A DNA stretch of 64,000 bases. It comes from Klebsormidium nitens. Taxonomy: Eukaryota > Streptophyta > Klebsormidiophyceae > Klebsormidiales > Klebsormidiaceae. The stretch lies in the NCBI GenBank assembly GCA_000708835.1, contig DF237022.1, forward strand, positions 91,353-155,352. Reading direction: 5' to 3'. The translations under genes and the position numbers were made by a program. The stretch's first letter is position 1; every line of letters starts with the position of its first letter. Positions 43,401 through 54,519 of the stretch are shown here, piece by piece. The notes under the pieces were generated by a model, which searched no databases, was not told the origin of the DNA, and saw only the letters and a list, made by a program, of their open reading frames with translations.

Positions 43401-46400
43401 CTTCATGATGGACCACAGAGTCATCTGGGTCCGCTCGGCCTCCAAGTCCGGATCGCCGCCGGGTTTCACGGACAGCCGTCCGATCTGGAGAGCGTCCGCA
43501 TCTGTGAGCACAGATTTGGTCAGAACTTTGTTTATGAAACCACAATGATCAGCCTCTATAACACGGAGGTTTTGATGCGGTTATGGCAAACATGGCAGCA
43601 AGGGCCAAGATGAATAACGCGACTTCGAGCACGCAATTCCAAACTCATCCTGATCATCACCTTGCCGAATTCGTCGAATAATTAGCGCCAGCATGACTCA
43701 ACATAAAGATCAGAAGGAAAGTCCTTTGTAGGTTAGTTTGGGTTCAGGGTCCATGCTGTATCTAGCCTGAGAGTAAGCTAGGGTGTACGTTTTGGAGAAA
43801 ACTTGCGGGTTGCTAACTGGATTACCTTCTTGTGTGTTACTGTCAGAAAGCCGACGCGAAACAAGTATGGACCATTACCCGTCTGCAATACTGTAGAATG
43901 ATCAAAAGCAATCCCAGCTCCCAAACGATGGACCTGGACGGCAACTTTTGAGTATGCATATCGTAGGAAAAACAAATAACGAGTAAATAACTACTGAGAA
44001 CCGGAGTCCCAAAGACTAGGTTGAAACCTGACAAGTGGCTGATTGCATGCTTCACTGAAAACCGAAGTTGCCTGGACAATCCAAACGTTGCCATCGCTGG
44101 TGAAAGCCGAAGCTGTTTGCAGTCTTTCGTTCCATAACCTTGCCTCAACCTTCCACAAAACCCAACCGTCCGAGTCGTACGATCTTTTCGGTGTCGCGTT
44201 CTCGACATCTCTGCAACTCTGTTGCAGATGACCTAATAAGAAGGTGAGAGAAGCATATGGCAAAGGCCCTCACCGTTCCAGCCAAAGTGCGGCCCCTGAC
44301 ATGCTGCGTACTCGTTGTTCTTGTCCGCCGTCAGAAAGACGCGATTTACGTCACTGTAGATGTCGAAGAAAGTCCGCCAAGAGTTGCCGACGGGGCCCGC
44401 CTGCGCAAACAATGTTGATGGACAGGTTCTAAACGAGATTCGAAAGAAGTTTGAGATCCTGATAAAATCTTCCGTGAGCACGTTTTAGTTCCTAAGCAGG
44501 AGATCCGCGTAACCCAAGTTTGCAGTAGGTTCACCAAAAGTTGCCAACGGGGCCCGCCTGCACTAACAGTGTTGATGGATAGGTATGAGATACCACGAAT
44601 TGATTGAACGAGTGTGAAAAGCGGCTCGAAATAATGGACGTTTTTCTGGCGTCCTTTTGCCGTGTGTCTTTCAGCGTGTGGCCTACGAAGAGCGGTGTTG
44701 ACGCTGAGAGTGCTGCGGAAGCTGACTCTTCTGCTGCAAATACTTGAGCTGTGACTTTGGTTTAACACACCGGGAGGAGTAGACTTACCGCACAAGCTGT
44801 GTCTTCGTTCCAGTAGCCCATCGCAAAGTAGATTGGCCGCGACAGCTTAGCCAAGGCGTCGCGCATCCTGACAAACCTGCAACCAGGGAGACACTGCGTT
44901 TACATGCTGGCGATGAGACTTGTCACATGAACGGACGCGATAAACGGGAACCAATCAAAGTTTTAGAACCAGGAAAGTTCCCCGTTCAGGCGGAGACAAC
45001 ATACGGCTTGTTAAACGAGAACAGGAAACGGAATCGAACACGGAAAAAAAGAAGAGATTGGCGGACACGCGGTCACTCAACGTGCCCCTCTGTCGGAGTT
45101 GGAGCTTAAACGACTTGAAGGCTTGATGAAAGTAGTGTCCACAGCGGTTAAAGGGAAGGCCCAAACGTGACTGGCCGCACAACGAAACCCTTTCCGGTTG
45201 TCGCGAAGCCTTAACAATACTCACAAGCGTTTCTGTAGCAGAATAAGCAGACAAATAAGGACGCTAGAACTTTTCTTGACTCCCAGCCCGCTTCCGCCGT
45301 GGTCCCAGGAGTCGTAGCAAATAATGACTCTCAGCAGGAGCTGCGAAGATGAAGTTTCCTCAAGCAGAAAAGCAAGATCGTAGCGGAATCTCCTTGCAGC
45401 TTTGAGGCCGCTGTTTCCGTCATTGCACAAATTCTTATCAGCATATCAATCTCAGCCCCTAGAACCCAAAACTATCGAAGGTCGGATGCCCAGAACGAGC
45501 AGACAAGTGAGTACACCGTAGATATTCTTGACCTCCCCGCTTTTCCCGTCGGTGCGCAAGTCCTGCTAAGCAATCCAACTTTAGAAATTTGAAACCCGCT
45601 TGGACACGAGTGAAAGTAGACCTTGCAACTCTCAGCGTTTCAACCGTAAAACTCCAGATAAACTGACAAGTGATCATGTCGCACCTTTCTTTCACTCCCA
45701 GCCCGCTCTTTCCGTCGTCGCACGAGTCGTACTTTAGAAAGTCAACCCCGTGATCGGCAAACCAGCGAGCGTCTTGGTCCTCGTGCAGAAGGGAACCAAG
45801 GCGGCCGCTGCACGCCTTGGGCCTGCAGGACAAGGAAATTTTATGGTTTGTAGAACAAAGAGCTTTTCGGGTTTGCAGAATAACCGACTTTTGGGTTTGC
45901 AGAATAAGAGACTTCGGGGTTTGCAGAATGAACGACTTTCGGGTTTGCAGAATCGACGAATCCAGGGTTTGCCAAAAAACGACCTCAGGGTTTGCAGATT
46001 GAACGACTTCAGGGTCGCAGAATAAACCATTTCTGGGTTTGCAGAATAAATGACTTTAGGGTTTGCAGAAGAAAGGACTTCAGGTTTTGCGAACAAAAAC
46101 GCAGTTCTGAAGGTTCGCTGCGACTGAAAACAGATAAGAAAGAATGGACTAGAAGCAAAGATTGGCTCCCCATGGAAGGACTGTTGACTCCTCTACAAAT
46201 CCAACTTCAGAAGATACCCTGACTTAGCACTTGTCAACCGAAATCCGGGTTGCGAATCGTTATCAGAACTTGTCAACGACAGCTTACATTCTCATGAGGC
46301 AAGGAGAGGCGCTTCCAAGCGGTAAAGAGAGCCTCCTTGTCCGTGAAGGCAACTTGGTTAGGAGAACAATCAGGCTGAAAAATCGGGTATCGGACGGTAC

Positions 46401-49400
46401 GAATAAAACCGCCCGGAGTCCGTCCGGGTGTCGGTCCTTGCTTCAGAACACGCCGGGCTTTGACCCCTCAAAATCCACGAAAATGCAGGAATATCACTTC
46501 GCTCCCGTATGAACGGCTCAGAACATCAAAATGAAAGGAATAGAGAAGAACACAAAGTTGGCAAACTTTCATTCAAAAATCAAACAAGCAGACTTCAATC
46601 ACGCTGAAAAGACGGAAGGACTTACCCTGCGCTCGAGTATATGCCGAACTTAAGCCCCTTACTGTGGATGTAGTCCGCTAGACTCCGGATCCCGGAAGGA
46701 AAGCTCGCTTCATCGACGGTGAGATCGCCGTTCGCGTCCCGCTCCCAACCCGCCCAGCCGTCATCTGCAGCAAGAAACTTTTGAATTGGAGTTACCGGTC
46801 ATACTAATTGCTATCAGTGTTCAAAGCAATGGATTCAACCAGATATCTGACAACATCGAGACGTCCCTTGTATAAGTGTCGGGCTCGTCATGTGATTAGT
46901 GCATTTGAGCGAGGCTACGTTTCGAAGAAAGCTAAGAGAGGGCAAGCAGGTCCATTTGGACGGGCTCCGGACAGGGGTCTCAATTCTCAAGCAGAAACGC
47001 TCAACAATGACCAGAACAGTACAGCTAATTATTGTCCTGTTTTGGCGTCTATCTGCACGTCGCCAATTGAACGATGTTTCTTCCATATCAAAGGCGAGTG
47101 CAGTTGAGGGCCGCATGACGAGACAGTTTCTTCGAACCGTACATTCTTGAAGATAACGTATGCGAGTATCTTGCCCCTAAATACGGTGGCATTGGTTCCA
47201 AGTCGCTGCGGAAAACTAACAATCTGGCACAACTTGCAACAACCAAGGCAGCTACATACGGGCTTGGTGGTCGCTAGAAGCGTCAAATATGCCATCAAGC
47301 GCAGGTTTGATGCATCTATTAGATTCAGCTGTGTAGTGAGTGGATTGGAGCAAACTTGCAAAGAATCGACAGCAAGTTTTTTCGGAATTTCCTCTTATCA
47401 GCACGGCAACACACAAGGAATTCTGACTACTAAGATCATGTTCGAAGACTCACCGAGATTGACATAGATGTATCCCGCATCCCGCAGGCCCGTGGCTACC
47501 AGTGCATCGGCTGCGAAAAAGAAAAGATGATTTTTTATCATTCTTACTTTTGTTGTTAGTTGTTTCTTAGTCTTCCTTCAGGAATTGAAAGAGGTCTGAG
47601 CCAACCAGATTGGATGACCTTGGCAGCAATCACGCACCAATCAAACCCACGTTACTGAATCGTGAGCCTTGTTAATATTGGGGCAGAAGTGGTAGAAGTG
47701 GACTGTGTTAACCGGCACTTGCCTGGACAGCAGAGGTTGTGAGTGCCAACAGGAGCGGAAAGTTCAGTTAATTGGAACACTGCGTTAGCAAAATGATAAC
47801 GGCCTTGCATGATCCATTTTGATTGCAAATGAAGGATACAAGAAAATCCTTGATTAGCCAGCTTTGAGGACTTCTTGGGATGCATCACAACTGGAATGTC
47901 GCAACTTCGTCCAGAAAAGAGATTCTCAGCGTTGCTTCAAGCCAGAAACTCCGTGCGTGATGATCAAGACACGGAAGAAATAGGCACAAAACGATTCAAA
48001 ACGATTCTTTGTCACATTGACTTCTGGCGACCAGCCTATCATGAAGTCTTAGTAAGCACTCCGACTCATGAGGTGGGTTTCAAATCTTTCAGCAGCATAC
48101 CTGCGTGCCGTATTTCCTGCTCAGTGATGTTGACCCCTTCGGCGTTCCATGAACTCCAACCCATCGGGGGGGTCCTTCCCAGCCCGTTTTCTAAGGTACG
48201 CCTCCCCCTCATCCCGTCTTGCCAGCTGTCTGACGACTCCAGCCCCTGCGCAGGTGAAACGACTCCACCAATTTGTTTGGGCCACTGTAACTCAGAAACC
48301 AATCTCATGGGTAGATAGCAGAGGGAGCAAGCGTGTCGCAAGGGAGGAAGGTCAAAACTCCCCCGGACAAAAGGTAGCGGGTTAGCATCCAGTATCCTTT
48401 AGACAGTGGACTTAGGCTGTGAGAATACCTAGTGAGGATACTTAGCGAGTTGGTTTCGGCCAATCTGCTTGTTAAGAGAACAGGTTCCTCGAGAACTAGA
48501 TGTCATCCTCATCCTTGAATTGCGTGCCGAATGTGCCGGTCTCCGTTGAAGGGTCAAGAAGGCCCCGTAGCTCTAATGAGCTGGAGTTGAAGTCTGAACG
48601 TCATCATTGCAATCACCTGAGGACCATTCCCTAAACCTGCTTTCTTCCTGCATGTGATGCGGACTTTTTAAAGTAGCGTTTCGGCTGCCTTTCTGAGGAG
48701 ACTTACGAGAGCTCGCTGACTCTTCCAAGTATTTCCCCCAGCAAACGTTCTCAGTCCAATGATGTTCAAACTTATTGCATCAAAGTCCTGGCTGACAGTT
48801 GATGTGACTGGCTGTTGCACTCACCAAAAGTTGCCTCCTTTTGCTAAGAGCTCTTGTCCCTGCCCGATCTGCAATTCCTGGTAGAGGGTAACAAATCATT
48901 CAACCAACCTGGAGCTGAATGCAAGTACACGGCAAATGGGCGTTGATATTTGTTCTTCTTGAAATGATCTGAGATGCACATTGAACAGCTGCGTAGAGAA
49001 CGCAATGCGCAAAGGCTTTGGTGCCATGAGAAAGACCTCGCTTCTGAAGACCTGGAGTGACACATGAAAGGAGGATGCATGTTCTATTTTCTGAATCTAG
49101 ATTGGCTAGAAGTGCGTAGTGTCAAGTAGGATCACATATATAGCCACTCTTTTGCCCACAGACTCGGCTCCTTAGGCAGACAACGCGTTCTGTGCTTTAT
49201 GCCTTTTCTCTGGCGAAACAGAATTCGGTCCTATAGTCACACTCAAAAGTTATCGCGGGACAGACTTTAGGGGAGCATAGACCTAGGCAGGACCGGTCGG
49301 GTCCAACTTGTTGCCATTTTCTTACACAATTAGTAAGGAGGAACTGTGGCAACCAACTGGTCGATGATATATTGTCCACATCATAGAGTGCGCACTCAGA

Positions 49401-49780
49401 AGCAGAAGCAAAACTCTGATAATGTGAATCCATCACTGCAGGCGTTCCAGATCGTGAAGACATTTGCTCTGCTTTTCTCTACACAATTGTGACCACTTGG
49501 AGTGACGAGGCCTGTCAAGCAAAGACGAGCCCTGATTCTACCAAGCAGATCTGGCACCAGTCCACTGACCTTGCACATGTACATGTCGGTTGTCGTGTCT
49601 GGAGACGAATCCTTCGGACAAATCTGGCATAGTATCTGAAGACAAAGTTTGACGCCCCAATCGACTGGCATCGTCATCGTCAGCCGAAGCAACTTGGAGA
49701 AGGCAAAAACAAATTGAAATCACTACAAGCACAGGACGTCCTTGGCCTACGAACTTGCCCATGATCCTTGGTACGTCCAT
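40443..49780 (-). CDS. GH27 alpha-galactosidase with C-terminal membrane anchor, eleven exons
   Basis: Exons: 49570-49780, 48101-48229, 47454-47510, 46626-46764, 45685-45822, 44789-44876, 44274-44400, 43401-43501, 42770-42860, 41327-41520, 40443-40865; phases agree, 565 residues. An N-terminal signal peptide (MGKFVGQGRPVLVVISICFC) precedes a linker. GH27 signatures in order: LGRTPPMGWSSWNAEG, YVNLDDGWAGWERD, KFGIYSSAG, SGRLGSLLHEDQDARWFADH, DFLKYDSC (nucleophile Asp211), GNSWRTFFDIYS (acid/base Asp267), FGWNDADALQIGRLSV, SPLIIGYDP, VIAINQDPLGKQ. The enzyme removes terminal alpha-galactose. Unlike usual plant enzymes it continues into a hydrophobic helix (about 473-494, PWIIAVGLALVSLVGFSVFF) and a basic, Ser/Arg-rich cytosolic tail of about 70 residues. 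This predicts a type I membrane protein with an extracellular or luminal catalytic domain. The exon 1-2 join is the least certain. An ATG at 49762 is an alternative start. Confidence 0.87.
41774..42098 (-). repeat. Two copies of the alpha-galactosidase exon 10 5' edge
   Basis: The true edge is 41471-41525 (gagcag|atcctctgggcaagc, coding PLGKQATKRFN). The copy at 41774-41835 keeps gggcag and ATKRFN but has an in-frame TAG where Gln should be. The copy at 42036-42098 keeps PW-ATKRF bases with the acceptor decayed to gcaa. Both are upstream in gene sense. Confidence 0.85.
44538..44580 (-). repeat. Copy of alpha-galactosidase exon 7 5' edge with acceptor
   Basis: This 43-base block matches 44382-44423 with about 85 percent identity by eye. 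It includes the tgcag acceptor, the gcgggccccgt start of the exon (AGPVGN) and the intronic catcaaca tract. It lies upstream of the true acceptor. Confidence 0.85.
45268..45566 (-). repeat. Three copies of the alpha-galactosidase exon 5 3' edge
   Basis: The true edge reads KYDSCDDGKSGLGVKE before ag|gtgcga at 45685. Copies at 45520-45566 (DGKSGEVKN), 45390-45432 (CNDGNSGLKAA) and 45268-45320 (CYDSWDHGGSGLGVKK) lie downstream in gene sense. The farthest one is best preserved. The true donor gt is not clearly kept in any of them. Confidence 0.8.
45848..46092. repeat. 24-base minisatellite, about ten units, next to a splice acceptor
   Basis: Units have the form cgggtttgcagaat(a/g)a-cgactt. They begin about 25 bases upstream in gene sense of the exon 5 acceptor (45822). 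On the minus strand each unit reads attctgcaaacccgaa, resembling the real acceptor tcctgcag|gcccaag. The 24-base period keeps frame on both strands, producing long but meaningless open frames. Confidence 0.9.
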
Positions 49781-50797
49781 GATGCAAAGGTTTCTAACCT
49801 TACAAGTCGTACAGAATCGATCGATGACAATGCAAGGCAGGATCGCGCCTGGACAAAGTCACAGTATACTGTGCACGAGAAGGTGCTGCTCCTGCTTCTG
49901 CTTCTGATTCTGCACATTCATGTCAAGAATTGAGACTCAGAGCTTGAAACTATTTGAACAACTTTCCGGCCTCGTGAACGTGCTTTTGCGAGAACAATGT
50001 TGTGATATGGGCTCTCAGGAGTCAGTCCTACTGGCGCGAATTTTAAACCAATCAAAAACAACTTTGACTGCCAAGTCAACAACATGCCACATGGCAAGCA
50101 CCGAGAGCACCTCCAGAAACCAGCGGCCGCGCGGCCGCCGCTCCGAGCCAGCGGCCGCGCTGCAGCTCACGCGGGCCCATATTGCCCGCCCACAACTTGA
50201 ATGAGTGATGGATGATGGTCTCTTTTCATTCTCTTTTCTGTTTTCGTACTCGCCGTAGCCAAATAGGCCATAGGCTGATAGCTCTTACCGTACCGGTACG
50301 TACGTAGCTGTAAAATTCCGTACCGTCTATCTAGGTGATAGTCTCTTTCAACATTGAAGCATGATTGCATGCCTCAGTACGTGTGGCTCCGGGAACGTCT
50401 TGCATGACTAGTTGATCAACTCTTGCACGCGGCATATATAAGTATATGGATGTTCCTGTCAAGTCCTCTTTGAGTACGACGGTCATCACACATGCAGATC
50501 GGATGATAATCAAATGCGTTAATTGGCTGCCCCTTTGCACGATGCATTGATTGTCGGAGAAACCTTGCATACAACTCCAACTTTGACTTCTGTTGCATGC
50601 TCCGCAATACATTGATGTTGAAGACATTCAAGGTGGATTTGACACATGGGAACTTTCAATGTACTAATCATTCGCGGTCACAATGTACAATCTCTGTGCC
50701 GGAGATTGAAGTCAACTCGCAGGCTTTGTTCTTCCCCTAACAGCTCATACCAGTTAGTGCTACTTAAAGTTAAGATGCACAAATGTTTCAATGGTAT
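49781..50797. other. Intergenic region 5' of the alpha-galactosidase gene
   Basis: It contains a NotI-rich GC patch at about 50123-50160 with a perfect 16-base palindrome gcggccgcgcggccgc, and gtaccgtaccggtacgtacgta palindromic stretches near 50288. No gene was recognised. It should hold the alpha-galactosidase promoter and the 3' flank of the monooxygenase gene. Confidence 0.45.
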
Positions 50798-52488
50798 TCA
50801 TTGACCAGACTGATAGTACGACATTTGTTGCGCAAACCGTGTGGCGCCATCTTGCGAAATACACATACCTAGACATTCCTCCGATTGACGAGCTTCTTGC
50901 TCCGCCCGCTCAAACATTTCTCTCTCGAAAGCAAGGATAGCACTGGCAGAATCTGTTGAATCAAAGAGTTTCAAGGCTAGTGCTGCACCATCCTGCATAG
51001 CAAGGTTAGCTCCCGCTCCCGCGAATGGCGACATCAAATGTGCCGCATCGCCAAGCAAAGTCACAGTCTTCATGCTTGGCCAACTAATGCCGACCGGTAG
51101 GGCATAGAGTGGGCGCGGCACAAAGGAGTTGTCACAAGCCCTGATGAGGTCAATTATCTCTGGGGCCCATCCTTCGAATTGGTTCATAATGGCTTTTCGG
51201 ATGAGGTCGTGGCTCTCGTTAAAAGCAATACCCAACTCGGAAAACCCACCCTCTTGCATCCTGAACGCCACGTAGATGCGAATCCGGCCATCTCCATTGC
51301 GTTGAGCAATCATGCCCTTGTTATCTCCCAATGCAAAAAGGCTGCCCCGCCCAACGGTCTTGGCAGCTTCGATATGCAACCTCTCCGCATCGGGAATACC
51401 GATTTCGACAAAACTCACACCAGCGTATGTTGGCTCAGCATCGTTGACGAGAGGGCGGACACGAGAGCGTGCTCCGTCCGCCCCAATGACGACGGCAGCG
51501 CGCGTCGTTGCCCCGTTTGCAAAGCGTATCTCATAAGGCCCATCATCTCCACTGGGCTCGATGGAAATTACGTGGTGGTCCCACCTTATGGTCTCCGGCC
51601 TTAAGGATTCAATCAAAAGGTTGCGGAGCGCGGGACGGTCTACCTCGGGTCGCTCCATGAGGTCAGCGGGGCTGACCTCGTCCCACAGAAGATTACCATG
51701 CTTGTCCATGATGCGCATGTCCTGACCCTCGGCGCGAGCCATGCTCCGATACTCGGCCTCTAGCCCGGCTTGGATGAGAGCCCACTGTCCGGATTCGGGG
51801 TGAAGATCGAGTACGCCGCCTTGCCCCCGTGACTCCCGCGAGGGCTCTCGCTCGAAGATGGTCACGTCTAGGCCTTTGGTCTGCATGACGCGGGCGAACG
51901 TGAGGCCGCCAAGGCCTCCGCCGATGACTGCAATACCTGGAAAGATTGGAAAAAAGTCCGTAAGGATCCCTGGCAAACTGCTCGAGAAAGTTATCGTAAG
52001 GTTAGAAGTCATACAGGTGGTCCGCCACATTGAAGGTGACCGAATTCTGATGATTCTCAAAGCACTGGAGATCCGTTTTAAGAACGACGCAGGAAAAGTG
52101 ACCTTGACAACTTCCAAGCAGACAGCAACCCGACTTCAGAAACACCTTTAGAGAGTCCAGTTCTACCGCTATCACCTCCTGGATGGGGCATCGAATGATT
52201 ATCTGTGGTCTACTTGCGAATCAGTTCTGCCGTCAGATCTGCCTTCTCCTTTGCCGCCTCCCTGCGAACTGTTGCCATGAAATGGATACGTCCTGGCAAG
52301 TTCTCGCGTCCCTTTACCCCGCTGCTCGGAACATAAAAGGATTACACGCACTTTCACTCCTCTTTCGTAAGCGGAACAGTTGGAGGGGTCGAGCCACAGC
52401 CAGCCATTGAAAGACAACTTGGCAATCGCGCATTCACAACCGTAGCTTAGCGGCCGCTTCGTGTGAGAAGCTCACCTGTATCCGCCAT
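50798..52488 (-). CDS. TetX-like FAD-dependent monooxygenase, two exons, probable bacterial origin
   Basis: Exon 1 is 52476-52488 (ATG GCG GAT ACA G), then a 539-base intron with a gtgagc donor and tttccag acceptor, then exon 2 at 50798-51936; 383 residues. Class A flavoprotein monooxygenase motifs: IAVIGGGLGGLTFARVM (GxGxxG at 10-15), FERE with Glu33 for the FAD ribose, Arg105 in DRPALRNLL, VVIGADGARSRVR at 156-165 (DG motif), and LLGDAAHLMSPFAGAGANLA (GD motif). Length, motif spacing and the C-terminal FEREMFERAEQEARQSEE helix fit the TetX/PhzS-like bacterial subfamily. Such enzymes hydroxylate aromatic or polyketide substrates using NADPH and oxygen; the substrate here is unknown. The body of the gene is intronless and GC-richer than its surroundings. 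No organelle-targeting peptide is seen, so it is probably cytosolic. Confidence 0.85.
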
Positions 52489-54519
52489 GGCGTGTACTCG
52501 ACCAGACGAGCGATAGGTGGCTGCCCAGGGAGCAGAGGTGGAATAGCATCCACGCCGTAGAACCACAGAGCGCAGGGACGACCGTACGCCCATTAGAAGT
52601 GTCGTTGACTGCACAAGCATGGGGTAAGCATCAACTCAATGCTTGTTGAAGTGCCTAGCGCACAGGTCATCTTAGGCGAGCTGCCCAATCCTCTTGGACA
52701 CAAGGCAGGATCGAAGGACAGAAATAGCTGGAGGTTGTGCGCACACTAATGGTTCCTTTTCAAACTCTTTCAAATGAAGGACCGTCTCCAACACAACATC
52801 GAGCCTGGCTTTTGCACTCTGGCCATTATCAACAGACACTAAAGTTGGATGATATAACTGAGTCAGGTGGATCTCTGGAGAACTTCAGATCTGGTATCAC
52901 TCCCCCTGATATTTGACCACCTTGATTCCAACAGAAGTGAATGTAGATTCAAATCTTGGGGGCCAACTCTTTCAGGATCTTCCAGCACATCACGTCATTC
53001 TCTGCCCCTAACAAAAGCAAGGGGGTGGACCCCCCAAAGCAAACCTGACTGCCGCTGATAGACAGCAGCATAGGCTGGCCATTTTAAAACTTTTAATTTC
53101 AACGAAAACAGAGCCCTCAAGACAGTGGATCAACTGAAACGAGACCGGCCTCGATATGAGTACGGTTGCTCGAAGGTGGGGGATCCCTTGATTGCGATTG
53201 CATCCAATCCGTGAAAGTCTCTTAAATCATGGGGACCAACAGAATATATGATGAGCCGATCGACTGTGAGACGCCCAACGTACTCACCAGAGCCATAGCT
53301 GGACGATCGCACTCTCTTCTTGGTTTCTCAGTAGATTAGACGGGCAATTGTCGACGTAGGAGTGAAATCTAGTACGCTGCAAAAGAACAATACTAGAAAT
53401 CAGAGCTTGAAGTTGCACCGATTAATTATTTACACTTGTGCTTAGAATTGCCTGGCACTGATCAGCACCACTGTCTGATCAGGATGTGATCTCAAAGGAG
53501 AAACAAAGTGCGGACTGGTGGTGCGCACGACAGATAATCGCACTTCATTAGCACTGGTTCAAACAAGCTATCCGCACCATGTATCTGGAAGATGGAAGAT
53601 GGATGTTCCCAAACGTCTGCTCTTACTTCCACTGGCTGTCACTTGCAAAATTGCAGAATGATCAGGGAGGCTCAATGCCCGCCTGTTTACAGCCGTGCGT
53701 TGTACCCAGCACTACTTCTGGCCGCAAGGATTTCAAGGGCAGTTTCAACACTTAATATCTCAATTGATTGGGAAAAGAACACAGAATGCTTGCATGATTG
53801 CTCACCTTCACTAGCATAAAGAAAATGCCCGCTTTTGCTGCAATACATTGATGCCTTATGTAAGGAAGCCAATGTGGGGGGAGTCATCCTCGAGCTTAAA
53901 CTTCCTTCAGCACCCTTGCTAACTTCTTCGACAGCCTTCTTTTAGCTTGCAGTGACTTCTCCCTCTCGTCTGCCGCCATGCCAGGACTAAGGACAGAGCT
54001 CTCCGCTCACGTTCTGCAATTTCAACGAGACAGATTCATCAACACAGATTCCTCATAGCAATACCGGTACCTACAAGTTTGCATGGTCGGCCCGGTAGAA
54101 GCTTCACCGAGTGCTCGACGACGGTACGAACGTCGCCGGGGGCCCGTTCTTCTCTTAACGACGCTGACTCGCTTCATACAAGTGGTTGGGGAGAAGCCCC
54201 CGGGTGCTCTACAAAATATATCTGCCCAACCGACCCACGGACCTGCCTTGCCCCTAGCCCTCTGGCAGGGCCTCTGCCTTTCAAGTTTCGTCCAAGACAG
54301 CCTGAGCTGGGCCTGCGCAGCTGCAGCCTGCAGGCTGCAGCAGCAGCTGTTCAAACTCAGAACTTTAAAAACTTAAAAGTTTGAACCTCCTCCCTTCCTT
54401 CAACTTGTTCAACTTCCAGTCACCAACTTTTTCTGGCGACCTTGCTGTTGGGGCTCTGGCAAACGTTGAGATTGCTCAGGTAACTGGTCCAAGCGTCTGC
54501 TTTCATCGCTAGCTTTGCA
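52489..54519. other. Divergent intergenic region
   Basis: It separates the monooxygenase start (minus) from the KH-protein start (plus). No recognisable coding frame or element end was found. A cct-gca/tgcagcctgcaggctgcagcagcagctg stretch near 54318-54350 is a short CTGCAG-rich imperfect palindrome. The 5' UTR and promoter of the KH gene should lie at its right end. Confidence 0.45.

Noticed and set aside
45734-46096. Long repetitive frames on both strands (GLQN or FCKP repeats)
   Set aside because: A product of the 24-base minisatellite, whose period is a multiple of three.
50123-50160. NotI-site cluster and 16-base palindrome as a cloning scar
   Set aside because: No vector sequence flanks it; GC-rich low complexity is sufficient.
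50799-52117. Single-exon reading of the monooxygenase starting at 52117
   Set aside because: The first about 60 residues look like translated intron. The 13-base exon at 52476-52488 joins in phase to give the expected flavoprotein N-terminus.
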